NCBI GenBank assembly: GCA_036741775.1
Contig: DAINRQ010000007.1
Span: forward strand, 1 to 64,000
Direction of reading: 5' to 3'
Length of the DNA stretch: 64,000 nt
Source: JAJKIV01 sp036741775
GTDB lineage: Bacteria; Gemmatimonadota; Gemmatimonadetes; Gemmatimonadales; Gemmatimonadaceae
The notes below the pieces were generated by a model that searched no databases, was not told the DNA's origin, and saw only the letters and a list, made by a program, of their open reading frames with translations. The translations under genes were made by a program, and so were the position numbers. Positions within the stretch are counted from its first letter, which is position 1, and each line of letters begins with the position of its first letter. Positions 52,229 to 60,431 of the stretch are shown here, in pieces.

Positions 52229-54211
52229 CTAGGACGCCTCGGCGTTTCGCACGGCAACTCGGCGTTGTCGCTCGACCTCGACCACGAGGTTCTGCAGGTC
52301 GCTCGCACTCACGCCTGGAATACGCGATGCTTGCGCCAGCGTACGAGGGCGTATCGTCGCCAACTTCTGCCGCGCTTCGGTGGAAAGCGAGCGCATCTCC
52401 GCGTAGGGAAGCGCCTCGTCGAGCATGAAATCACCCATACGCCGGAGCTTCTCGGCCTGGGAGCGTTCGCGCTCGAAATAGCCCCCGTATTTGAGCTCGA
52501 GCTCCGTGGTGATCATGGCCTCGGGCGTCGAGTCACCACCAACGCCTGCCGCGGCAAAGAGCTCCGCGAGCGACACACCTTGCCGCTTCACCACGTCCGC
52601 TATGCGCATCGCGTGCGGCAACGGAGCGCTTCCTGCGGCCGCGAGCAACCGTGCCGCAGCCTCGGGGCGAATGCTCGTCGTACGAGCCAATACCAGTGCG
52701 TTGTCTTCGCCATCGAGGCGCTCGTGAATACGTCGCTGTTCCGCAGCATCGTACAGGCCGAGATCCAGGCCGATCGGCGCGAGGCGCCGTAGGGCGTTGT
52801 CCTGACGGACGGTCAGCCGGAACTCCGAGCGCGAAGTGAACAGCCGATAGGGCTCATCGACGCCACGAGTAACGAGGTCGTCCGCCAACACGCCGACGTA
52901 TGACGTCTCGCGACCGAGACGAACGGGCGCGCGCTTCAGCGCCGCGAGCCCGGCGTTCAGGCCGGCGACGACGCCCTGCCCTGCCGCTTCTTCGTAGCCA
53001 GTGGTCCCATTGATCTGGCCGGCAAAGTACAACCCACGAAGTGCCTTGACCTGAAAGAACGGATCGAGTTGGGTAGGCGGGAAATAATCGTACTCGATAG
53101 CGTACCCGGCTCGGGTCATACGAACGGAACCGAGCCCGGGTATCGTTCGAAGCACCTCGAGTTGAACCGGCGCCGGTAGCGACGTGGACAGCCCGTTGAC
53201 GTAGAGCTCGCTCGTGTCCAGTCCCTCAGGCTCGAGGAAAATTTGGTGTCGCTCTACGTCCGGAAATCTCACCACCTTGTCTTCAACGGACGGACAGTAA
53301 CGTGGGCCGCGCGAACCGATGGCACCACCGTACATCGCCGACGACCTGAGGTTGTCCGCGATGATCTGCTTCCCCTTGTCGTCGAGAAACGTGATCCAGC
53401 ACGGTTGCTGAGGCAGTCGGGCGGGCCTCAGTGGAAGGTCTTCCGGAGCCGCCACTCCTGGATCACCATCATGCCAGTAATGCGACCATCGGTACGAAAA
53501 CTGCTCGATTTCGCTTTCCTGTCGCTCGAGGGACGCATAGTCCACTGTTCGACCATCGATACGGGGAGGGGTACCCGTCTTGAAACGCTCGACAGCGAGC
53601 CCCGCTTCTTCGATCTGCTCAGCGAGGTGTGTCGTCGACGCCTCCCCAGCGCGTCCGCCCGACATTCGCGTTGTCGTGCCGATGTGAATCCGCCCGCGAA
53701 GAAAGGTGCCCGTAGTGATTACGACCGCACGCGCGCCGAATCTCCGGCCTTCGAGCGTTTCGATACCAACGACGGCCGCCTGGCCGCTGCGCGCCTCGGC
53801 GTCCAGAAGCAATCGGGCTACCGTCCCCTGAATCGTGTGCAGCGCCATATGGCGCTCGAGGAGAGACCGCACCGCTCGCCGGTACATGCCGCGATCGCAT
53901 TGCGCGCGAGGCGCCCACACGGCGGCGCCCTTCCCCCGATTCAGCATCCGGAACTGGAGCGTGGCCATGTCCGTGGCGCGTCCCATGAGACCGCCGAGCG
54001 CGTCGACCTCTCGAACGACCGTACCTTTAGCCACCCCGCCAATGGCTGGGTTGCAGGACATCTGCCCAATGCTCTCGAGCGCGCTCGTTATGAGGCCGAC
54101 GGACGCACCGACACGAGCGGCGGCGACCGCTGCTTCGGTGCCCGCGTGACCAGCGCCCACGACAATGACGTCGAACTCCGCCTCGAGCGTCGAGGAAAAA
54201 AGCGGCGACAT
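52229..54211 (-). CDS. mnmG: tRNA uridine-5-carboxymethylaminomethyl(34) synthesis enzyme MnmG
   Basis: A 660-residue FAD protein that works with MnmE (14.5-15.9 kb) on the wobble uridine of tRNA. The FAD site is FDVIVVGAGHAGTEAAVAAA, followed by GQMSCNPAIGGVAKGTVVRE, ALGGLMGRATDMATLQFRML and the PPRIDGRTVDY region. The substrate-binding part has YCPSVEDKVVRFPDVERHQI and INGTTGYEEAAGQGVVAGLN. The C-terminal helical domain for MnmE binding (YAEMRSLSTEARQKLATIRP) is complete. It is divergent from the 94-residue gene with 48 bp between starts. rsmG, its common neighbour, is absent. Confidence 0.97.
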   Translation of the reverse strand: MSPLFSSTLEAEFDVIVVGAGHAGTEAAVAAARVGASVGLITSALESIGQMSCNPAIGGVAKGTVVREVDALGGLMGRATDMATLQFRMLNRGKGAAVWAPRAQCDRGMYRRAVRSLLERHMALHTIQGTVARLLLDAEARSGQAAVVGIETLEGRRFGARAVVITTGTFLRGRIHIGTTTRMSGGRAGEASTTHLAEQIEEAGLAVERFKTGTPPRIDGRTVDYASLERQESEIEQFSYRWSHYWHDGDPGVAAPEDLPLRPARLPQQPCWITFLDDKGKQIIADNLRSSAMYGGAIGSRGPRYCPSVEDKVVRFPDVERHQIFLEPEGLDTSELYVNGLSTSLPAPVQLEVLRTIPGLGSVRMTRAGYAIEYDYFPPTQLDPFFQVKALRGLYFAGQINGTTGYEEAAGQGVVAGLNAGLAALKRAPVRLGRETSYVGVLADDLVTRGVDEPYRLFTSRSEFRLTVRQDNALRRLAPIGLDLGLYDAAEQRRIHERLDGEDNALVLARTTSIRPEAAARLLAAAGSAPLPHAMRIADVVKRQGVSLAELFAAAGVGGDSTPEAMITTELELKYGGYFERERSQAEKLRRMGDFMLDEALPYAEMRSLSTEARQKLATIRPRTLAQASRIPGVSASDLQNLVVEVERQRRVAVRNAEAS

Positions 54212-54259
54212 GCTGAAATAGTACTGTACACGCGCTCTTCACGCAGAGAGGCGAACACC

Positions 54260-54544
54260 ATGACGCAAGAGATTCCCGCTGGGCATTCGGTGTTGTTCAT
54301 CAAGCGCGACGCGTACGAGCGCGCAGGAATCACGCGGGAGGCGGTCGACCGACGGTTGAACCTGACCGCAGACGAGTTTCAGGTCGACGGCCGAATCGTC
54401 GTGATTGGCCCGCTGCCCGAAGACACAGCGCTACGTGAGATGCTCGACGCGTTGGAAGATGCCGGGCTCGTCTACTTCGATGAGTACTTCGAGCTCAGCG
54501 GGAACTGGCCGCCGTGGATTCGGCTCTATGTCAGCGGCGGCTGA
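54260..54544 (+). CDS. Conserved-looking small protein of unknown function (94 aa)
   Basis: A 94-residue soluble protein starting MTQEIPAGHSVLFIKRDAYE and containing AGITREAVDRRLNLTADEF, LREMLDALEDAGLVYFDEYF and ELSGNWPPWIRLYVSGG. AGAGAGG precedes the ATG by about eight bases. The composition and compact alpha/beta pattern look like a real folded protein. I cannot name a family. It is divergent from mnmG, so the 48-bp spacer may hold both promoters. Confidence 0.75.
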   Translation: MTQEIPAGHSVLFIKRDAYERAGITREAVDRRLNLTADEFQVDGRIVVIGPLPEDTALREMLDALEDAGLVYFDEYFELSGNWPPWIRLYVSGG

Positions 54545-54588
54545 GCGAACGCGTCATCGCGGGGCGTCACGTCGCAACTCTGACGACG

Positions 54589-54867
54589 CTAACGTTTATT
54601 CGTGAGTGTTCGCTCCGCAACGACCGGTGAGCTTGTGGTAGGTCCGCGGCGCAGCATTCCGTGCCACCCACACGTGAGGCACCAGCTCGACCGGAACCAC
54701 GGCAGCCAGCGCATGAGGCCGCGCGATTGCATGTGGAGTGTGACGGCGTTGCAGTTGGGGCAGCGATCGCCTTCCGGAAGGATCCAGCAAAACACGAGTG
54801 TCGCGGCAATGATCCGCAGCACAAAGATCGATACGAACACGATCGCGAAAATCGCCGCGTCTGACAT
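54589..54867 (-). CDS. Small membrane protein with zinc-ribbon (92 aa)
   Basis: A 92-residue protein. Residues about 5-30 form a membrane helix (IFAIVFVSIFVLRIIAATLV). Two CxxC pairs follow: GDRCPNCNAVTL and SSWCLTCGWHGMLRR, a likely zinc ribbon. GAGGGG lies six bases before the ATG. Function is unknown. It is convergent with the 94-residue gene and downstream of the NfeD-like gene. Confidence 0.75.
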   Translation of the reverse strand: MSDAAIFAIVFVSIFVLRIIAATLVFCWILPEGDRCPNCNAVTLHMQSRGLMRWLPWFRSSWCLTCGWHGMLRRGPTTSSPVVAERTLTNKR

Positions 54868-54962
54868 TGCCGCCCCTCGTTGCTCTCACCCTGCTGTCGC
54901 TGCACTCCGCGCGCCGTCGTCTCCGCATGACCCGCGCGGGCGCGTCAACCGCCCCGATGCGG

Positions 54963-55523
54963 CTACAACCGCTGCTCCACCTGTGCCCATGGCTCGACGT
55001 AAGCGACGCCGTTCTCGACGCGGTCGATCACGACTTCCGTGCCGACGTCAACAGGAGTGCCGTCGAGACTCTGGGCGGTAACCTCATAGCGTTTCCCACC
55101 AACGAGGTACGCGATCTCACCGGTCTGCGTCGCGGCAATGGCCGATACGACTTGCGCAGGATGGCCCTGAAGAAGGTAGCGCTCGTCCACCACATCGTGT
55201 TCAGCCGCCTGCGTGGCCCACCGTGCTACTGCTGTCGTCGCGAGTACGGCGCCAACAAGCCCCGCCGCGAATCCAATCATCACCTGTGTGCCGACTGACA
55301 ACGCTGTGTAACGCCAAAGCAAATATCCGGTGATACCGAAAGCCGTGGCGAACGCGCCGGTGGTCGGAGCCGTGAACGCGAGACGCGGCGTCCCGACGGG
55401 ACGACCCATCGCATCTAGTTCGGGCGATCGCCCACGCGTTCCTATCCGCTCCACGCCGCGGATCATGGCGTAGACGCCGAGGACCAGTCCTGCGAGAAAC
55501 GCGAGTAAGTAGACGAGCTGCAT
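54963..55523 (-). CDS. NfeD-like membrane protein with OB-type domain
   Basis: A 186-residue protein with three membrane segments (LVYLLAFLAGLVLGVYAMI, FATAFGITGYLLWRYTAL, VGTQVMIGFAAGLVGAVLAT) and a C-terminal soluble domain: GEIAYLVGGKRYEVTAQSLD followed by GTEVVIDRVENGVAYVEPW. That ending is the pattern of NfeD/YuaF OB folds, which sit with flotillin-like proteins, though none is coded nearby. The ATG at 55523 starts right at the first helix. Confidence 0.75.
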   Translation of the reverse strand: MQLVYLLAFLAGLVLGVYAMIRGVERIGTRGRSPELDAMGRPVGTPRLAFTAPTTGAFATAFGITGYLLWRYTALSVGTQVMIGFAAGLVGAVLATTAVARWATQAAEHDVVDERYLLQGHPAQVVSAIAATQTGEIAYLVGGKRYEVTAQSLDGTPVDVGTEVVIDRVENGVAYVEPWAQVEQRL

Positions 55524-55560
55524 TCGATTACACAGAGAGGTATCGTCGGAAGCGATATGA

Positions 55561-55579
55561 CGGCGTGACCGTCACGCCG
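55561..55579 (-). terminator. Short hairpin after the 48-aa reading frame
   Basis: CGGCGTGA and TCACGCCG form an 8-bp perfect stem with a 3-base loop, directly after the stop of the small frame at 55582. No T-run. Confidence 0.4.
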
Positions 55580-55581
55580 AA

Positions 55582-55728
55582 TTACGCACCAAGGTGTCTT
55601 CGGAACCACGCCACCGTAAGCGGCCACGCACATCCGGCCAGGACAATCGACGCGGCAACAACAGGTGTGACGAGGCACGCTGACTCATGAGGAACCTCGC
55701 TACGACAAGAGAACGGGTGCTCGTGCAT
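55582..55728 (-). CDS. Possible 48-aa single-pass membrane peptide
   Basis: A 48-residue frame starting MHEHPFSCRSEVPHESACL and continuing VTPVVAASIVLAGCAWPLTV with a basic end AWFRRHLGA. The hydrophobic stretch followed by positive residues looks like a membrane anchor. It lies between the NfeD-like gene and the YheT-type gene on the same strand, with a hairpin right after it. There is no strong ribosome site, so it is only a candidate. Confidence 0.4.
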   Translation of the reverse strand: MHEHPFSCRSEVPHESACLVTPVVAASIVLAGCAWPLTVAWFRRHLGA

Positions 55729-55745
55729 GACAAACGCCGCTCACC

Positions 55746-56771
55746 TCAGCGACGTTGCGACAAGCCGTCATCGCGAACCGCGTGCCCGACACTGCGGTGC
55801 AGCGCGCCTGCGAGGAATTCCGTGACACGCCACTCAGCGTAGTAGAACGGGCGCCATGGGTTCGCGCCCGAGACAAAGCCGACGTGACCGCCGAGACGTG
55901 GAAACTCCGGCTCCAGAAGGTCATTCCCCGCAGCAATCCGATGCACGTGCTCGAGGACGTCCGCCGGCAGAAATGGATCGTCGAATGCGCTCAGCAGGAG
56001 CGTCGGCACGCGAATGCGCGGTAGAAAGTGTATGGAGCTCGACCGTGTGTAGTAGTCATCGGCACTCGAAAAACCGTGTACGGGTGCGGTAACGACGTCA
56101 TCGAAATCGTAGAGCGTTCGGGCGGCATCCACCTTTGCCCGCGACACCAGCGTCGGGTAGTGTGCGAGCTTCGCCAGCGCCTTCCGGCGAAGCGACTGGA
56201 GAAAGTGACGCTCATAGACCCGCGAGAACCCGCGGCCGATGTGTCGCGAAGCGCGGGCGAGATCATACGGCACCGAGACGGCCGCGGCGGCCACCACGCG
56301 ATCCGGCACCGCGTCACCGAGTTCCCCGAGCCACTTGAGCAACACGTTCCCGCCGAGGGACACGCCTGCAAGCAACAGTGGGCGGTCGGGATCAGTGGTG
56401 ATGAGACGGTGCGCCACGACGTCCAGGTCACCGGTCTCGCCGGAGTGGTAGAACCGTGGTGCGCGATTCAGCTCACCGCCGCATCCACGGAATATCAGCA
56501 GGTCTGCTGCCCACCCACGGCGCGCAGCCTCGCGGAACAACCCACGGGCGTAGTGCGAGCGCGGAGCGCCCTCGAGGCCGTGCAAAACGAGGAGCCGTGG
56601 GCTGCCGGCTGGCGCGTCCAGGCGGACGATGTCGACGAAGTCATCGTCAGGCGTGCTCCAGCGCTCGGTCCGGGTGAGGAGCGGTGACGTGCGCCGGAAG
56701 AATCGCCCCCAGATCGTTTTGGCGTGAGGCCCCGGCAGCCACCACGCCGGGGAGTAGGCCGGCTCCGTCAT
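55746..56771 (-). CDS. YheT-family alpha/beta hydrolase
   Basis: A 341-residue hydrolase. The opening AWWLPGPHAKTIWGRFFRR, the LLVLHGLEGAPRSHYARGLF segment, the nucleophile elbow LLAGVSLGGNVLLKWLGE, the acid in LLSAFDDPFLP and the His in RLGGHVGFVSG match the YheT/ABHD1-3 group. Esterase or lipase activity is expected; the substrate is unknown. The start ATG is divergent from the ArsC-like gene. Confidence 0.92.
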   Translation of the reverse strand: MTEPAYSPAWWLPGPHAKTIWGRFFRRTSPLLTRTERWSTPDDDFVDIVRLDAPAGSPRLLVLHGLEGAPRSHYARGLFREAARRGWAADLLIFRGCGGELNRAPRFYHSGETGDLDVVAHRLITTDPDRPLLLAGVSLGGNVLLKWLGELGDAVPDRVVAAAAVSVPYDLARASRHIGRGFSRVYERHFLQSLRRKALAKLAHYPTLVSRAKVDAARTLYDFDDVVTAPVHGFSSADDYYTRSSSIHFLPRIRVPTLLLSAFDDPFLPADVLEHVHRIAAGNDLLEPEFPRLGGHVGFVSGANPWRPFYYAEWRVTEFLAGALHRSVGHAVRDDGLSQRR

Positions 56772-56855
56772 CGCGGTAGATTTCCGCGCACCAACACGGC
56801 GTGCGCTACCCGTGCGACGCGCGAGGCCGTGCGAACGTCGGTCCCTGGGTTACTC

Positions 56856-57203
56856 GTGGAAGTCCAAATCTTCGGCATCAAGAAAAGCGCGGATACTCGG
56901 AAGGCGCTCCGCTTCTTCGCCGAGCGCAGGGTAAAGACGCATTTCGTCGACCTGACTGAGCGAGCCGCTTCCCTCGGTGAGCTGAAACGGTTCTCGCAGA
57001 AATTCGGTGTCCTCAAACTCGTCGATCGCGATTCCCGGCGCTTTCAAGAACTCGGCCTCGCACACGCGCACCTGAGCGACGAGCGCTGGCTCGAGAAGCT
57101 CGCTGACAATCCGATGCTGTTGAAGATGCCCCTCATACGCTTCGCCAACCGACTGACCATCGGCCTCGCCGACGACGAATGGCGATCCTGGGTGCAGGGA
57201 TGA
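56856..57203 (+). CDS. ArsC/Spx-like thioredoxin-fold protein lacking the catalytic cysteine
   Basis: A 115-residue protein from GTG 56856, starting EVQIFGIKKSADTRKALRFF. The fold and the later parts (THFVDLTERAASLGELKRF, NPMLLKMPLIRFANRLTIG) match the ArsC/YffB/Spx family. At the place of the CxxC or Cx5R active site the sequence reads KKSADTRKA, with Ser for the redox Cys and no other Cys in the chain. It is therefore unlikely to reduce arsenate. Its gene is 7 bp upstream of the ABC-F gene. Confidence 0.85.
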   Translation: MEVQIFGIKKSADTRKALRFFAERRVKTHFVDLTERAASLGELKRFSQKFGVLKLVDRDSRRFQELGLAHAHLSDERWLEKLADNPMLLKMPLIRFANRLTIGLADDEWRSWVQG

Positions 57204-57210
57204 TCGCGCC

Positions 57211-59181
57211 ATGACACAGATCGCCATGTCGGGAGCGGCGGTGGAATTTGGCGACGCCACGATTCTTCGCGATGTGACCTTCACGGTTGCGGCCGGGGAA
57301 AAGTGGGGCATCGTCGGGCGGAACGGGACGGGAAAAACCACGCTTTTCAACCTCATCACCGGCGCGCTCACGCCGACGCGCGGGGCGGTCGTTCGTGCAC
57401 CGACGACGCGGGTCACCCTGCTCGAGCAGCACCGCGACTTCGGCGACGCGACGACCGTCTGGCAAGCGGTCGCTGGCGCGTTCGACCACCTTCTCGACCT
57501 CGAGCGGTCCCTCGCTGAGCAGGCGACGCGGATTGGCGAGCTCGGCGAGTCGGCGACGCCGCAGATACTCGACCGCTACGCACATGACCTCGAACGCTTC
57601 GAGCGCGAGGGCGGTTACGAGATCACCGCGCGCGTCGATGCGGTCCTTCACGGCCTCGGGTTCGATCCGACGGCCGCGAGAACAAAGCGGCTGGAGACCT
57701 TGAGCGGCGGCGAACGGGGGCGCGTCGGGCTCGCCCGCCAACTCGTCGCGCCTTCGGACGTGTTGCTTCTCGACGAGCCAACGAACCACCTGGACCTCGA
57801 AACCACCGAATGGCTCGAGCAGTACCTTCGGGACACGCGGGCGACTGTTCTCGTGATCAGCCACGACCGCGCGTTTCTGGCGAGCGTCGTCGATTACATC
57901 CTTCACCTCGAGAACGGAACGACGGCGGCCTACGCCGGGGGGTACGAGTCGTTCGTCCGGCAACGTACGGAGCGGCGCCTCACGCAGCAACGCGCCTTCG
58001 ACAAGCAGCTGCGACAGGTCGCGAGCGAAGAAGACTACATTCGCCGGAACATCGCCGGCCAGAACAGTAAGCAAGCCAAGGGTCGTCGCAAACGACTCGA
58101 GCGACTGCCGAGACTTAGTCCCCCGCCTGACGAATCCGGCGGCGCCATCATGGCGATCCGGTTCGACGTCGCGGAGCGGGGCGGCGACATCGTGGCGGCG
58201 GCCGACCACGTCCGGATCGCGATCGGCGACCGCCTGCTCGTCGAGGAGTTCTCGGGCTACATCCACCGCGGAGAGCGCGTCGGGCTCATTGGGCCGAATG
58301 GCGCCGGCAAGTCGACACTGCTTCGCACGCTCATCGGGGAGCTGGAGCCGGCGGGCGGTACGCTACGGGTGGGCAACTCGATCGCAGTCGCGTACTACCG
58401 GCAGGATCTGACGCAGGTACCGACCGACCGCTCCCTCTACGACGTCATTGCCGAGCTACGGCCGACGTGGGAGCGCGGTCAGGTCCAGGGTCATCTGGGC
58501 CGGTTCGGTTTTTCGGGCGACGAAGTCCAGCGGCGCGCGGAGTCGTTGTCGGGTGGCGAACGCGCCCGCGTCGCGCTCGCAATGATGATGCTCGCGCGCG
58601 CGAACCTGCTGATCCTCGACGAACCGACCAACCACCTGGACGTCGAATCGATCGAAGCGTTGGAAGACGCGATCGAGCGCTACGATGGTACCGTGATCAT
58701 CGTGAGCCACGACCGCGCACTGCTGCGTGCACTGGCCGATCGCGTTTGGGTGCTTCACGACCGGCATCTGACACCGTTCGATGGCAGCTTTGCCGAATGG
58801 GAGGTCGTGAGCGCGGAACGCGCGCACGCGGCCCGGGTCAAGGCGGCGGAAGAAGCCGCCACGCATCGGATGCGCGAGCGGCAAACGGTCACGCGGCGCC
58901 AGGAGCCACGGCGGGACCAGCGTGACGCGTTGAGACGTGCCCGTCGAGACGCGGAGCTGGCGGAGCAGGAGGTAGCGCGGATCGAACAGACGATCGCCGG
59001 ACTCACCACAGCCCTGGCCGATCCCGAGCTCTACACCACGAGCGCTGGCGCAGCGTCTGCAACTCGGCTCGGCGTCGAGCTGGATGCGGCGAAGGCCGAG
59101 CTGGAGCGCGCGATCGACGCGTGGACGACGGCAACCGAAGCAGTCGAGGTGCTGGCAGCGTCGGTGAATGCCTCGCCCTAG
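57211..59181 (+). CDS. ABC-F family ATPase
   Basis: A 656-residue duplicated ABC ATPase without membrane segments. First half: GRNGTGKTTLFNLITG, LSGGERGRVGLARQL, VLLLDEPTNHLDLETTEW. Second half: GPNGAGKSTLLRTLIGE, LSGGERARVALAMMM, LLILDEPTNHLDVESIEALE. The linker between them (about 250-310) is basic (GQNSKQAKGRRKRLERL), as in ribosome-acting ABC-F proteins. A coiled-coil C-terminal extension follows (ALRRARRDAELAEQEVARIE), as in Uup. Roles in translation or in DNA-linked processes are known for the family; the precise type is not determined. Confidence 0.95.
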   Translation: MTQIAMSGAAVEFGDATILRDVTFTVAAGEKWGIVGRNGTGKTTLFNLITGALTPTRGAVVRAPTTRVTLLEQHRDFGDATTVWQAVAGAFDHLLDLERSLAEQATRIGELGESATPQILDRYAHDLERFEREGGYEITARVDAVLHGLGFDPTAARTKRLETLSGGERGRVGLARQLVAPSDVLLLDEPTNHLDLETTEWLEQYLRDTRATVLVISHDRAFLASVVDYILHLENGTTAAYAGGYESFVRQRTERRLTQQRAFDKQLRQVASEEDYIRRNIAGQNSKQAKGRRKRLERLPRLSPPPDESGGAIMAIRFDVAERGGDIVAAADHVRIAIGDRLLVEEFSGYIHRGERVGLIGPNGAGKSTLLRTLIGELEPAGGTLRVGNSIAVAYYRQDLTQVPTDRSLYDVIAELRPTWERGQVQGHLGRFGFSGDEVQRRAESLSGGERARVALAMMMLARANLLILDEPTNHLDVESIEALEDAIERYDGTVIIVSHDRALLRALADRVWVLHDRHLTPFDGSFAEWEVVSAERAHAARVKAAEEAATHRMRERQTVTRRQEPRRDQRDALRRARRDAELAEQEVARIEQTIAGLTTALADPELYTTSAGAASATRLGVELDAAKAELERAIDAWTTATEAVEVLAASVNASP

Positions 59182-59399
59182 CCGGCATACGGTGGCTCGA
59201 CGGGTGGGTGCACTATCGGGAGCGCGGCTATCTTCCCGCGACCTCGAGCGGGGCCGCCACCGGCGTCTGCGACCGAATCGGCGTTGAAGCGCCGGCGCAC
59301 GCGTCGCGGGACCGGTGACCCGCAGGGTCTGACAGGTGAAGAGGTGTGAAGTCAAACGCGGAACATGCGGGGAGCGTGTTCCCGATCAGGGGGTGACCG

Positions 59400-60416
59400 A
59401 TCGACTCCGTATTCTGGATCTGGGCAGGGTTCCTCCTGTTCGTCCTCGTGGTGCTCGCCCTCGACCTGGGCGTCATCAACCGCAAGGCGCACGTCGTGTC
59501 GGTGAAGGAGGCACTCGTCTTCACCAGCGCCGTGTTCCTGATGGCGGTGCTGTTCGACGTGTTCGTGTACTTCGCGTACGAGAATCACTGGCTCGGGCTC
59601 GGCCAGAGCGTCGACCGGGTGGATGGGGTCGTCAACGACGGCCGTCTCGCTGCCGTGAAGTTCTTCACGGGCTACATCATCGAGGTCTCGCTCAGCGCGG
59701 ACAACGTGTTCGTGATCGCGATGATCTTCGAACACCTGCGCGTACCGGCGAAGTATCAGCACCGCGTGTTGTTCTGGGGCATTCTGGGCGCACTGGTGAT
59801 GCGCGGCGCGATGATCGGGCTCGGCGCGCAGCTCGTGGCACGTTACCACTGGATCCTCTACATCTTCGGCCTGTTCCTCGTGTACACCGCGCTGAAGATG
59901 CTGTGGACGAAGTCCGACGAGGCGGCCGATCCCGACGAGGCGCTCGTCATGCGGCTCGTGCGTCGGTTTTTCCCGGTGTGCAAGGAGTACCGGGACGCTC
60001 ACTTTGTCGTTCGCGAAGGCGGCCGCCTCATGCTCACGCCGCTTGCCGTGGCGCTCGTCCTGGTGGAGACGACGGACCTCATTTTCGCGGTCGATTCGAT
60101 CCCCGCGATCTTCGCGATCACGACCGACCCGTTCATCGTGTTCACGAGTAACGTGTTCGCGATCCTCGGCCTGCGCTCGTTGTACTTCGCGCTCGCGGGC
60201 GCGATCGCGAAGTTCCGGTATCTGAAGGTGTCGCTGGCGGCGATTCTCGGCCTCGTCGGCGTCAAGATGCTCGCCGCCGAATGGCTGAAGGACGTGGTTG
60301 GCCCGAGCTTTAACTTCTACCTGCTCGGCATCGTGGCGCTGATACTCATCGCTGGTGTCGTGGCATCCATCGCGGCGGTGCGTCGCGATGAACGTGCGGC
60401 TGCGACCGACGCGTAA
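59400..60416 (+). CDS. TerC family integral membrane protein (probable non-canonical start)
   Basis: A TerC protein of about 338 residues, an inner-membrane metal exporter-like family with about seven helices. Conserved parts are VVLALDLGVINRKAHVVSVK, VSLSADNVFVIAMIFEHLRV and DLIFAVDSIPAIFAITTDPF with the acidic residues of the transport site. The usual N-terminus (MDxVxWIWxGF) is present as DSVFWIWAGFLLFVL, but the codon at its start (59400) is ATC. There is no ATG, GTG or TTG between an in-frame TGA and GTG 59448, which would cut the first membrane helix. AGGGGG lies about seven bases before ATC. So a rare AUC start or a sequencing error is likely. Confidence 0.9.
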   Translation: MDSVFWIWAGFLLFVLVVLALDLGVINRKAHVVSVKEALVFTSAVFLMAVLFDVFVYFAYENHWLGLGQSVDRVDGVVNDGRLAAVKFFTGYIIEVSLSADNVFVIAMIFEHLRVPAKYQHRVLFWGILGALVMRGAMIGLGAQLVARYHWILYIFGLFLVYTALKMLWTKSDEAADPDEALVMRLVRRFFPVCKEYRDAHFVVREGGRLMLTPLAVALVLVETTDLIFAVDSIPAIFAITTDPFIVFTSNVFAILGLRSLYFALAGAIAKFRYLKVSLAAILGLVGVKMLAAEWLKDVVGPSFNFYLLGIVALILIAGVVASIAAVRRDERAAATDA

Positions 60417-60431
60417 CGATCCTGACGCGCG

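Noticed and set aside
53243..54259. Long plus-strand open frame over mnmG running into the 94-aa gene
   Set aside because: It is antisense to MnmG, Arg/Ser-rich and without similarity; only the last 94 codons, after a good ribosome site, look real.
59182..59399. Manganese riboswitch (yybP-ykoY type) upstream of terC
   Set aside because: The family often has this element, but I could not see its conserved loops in this leader.
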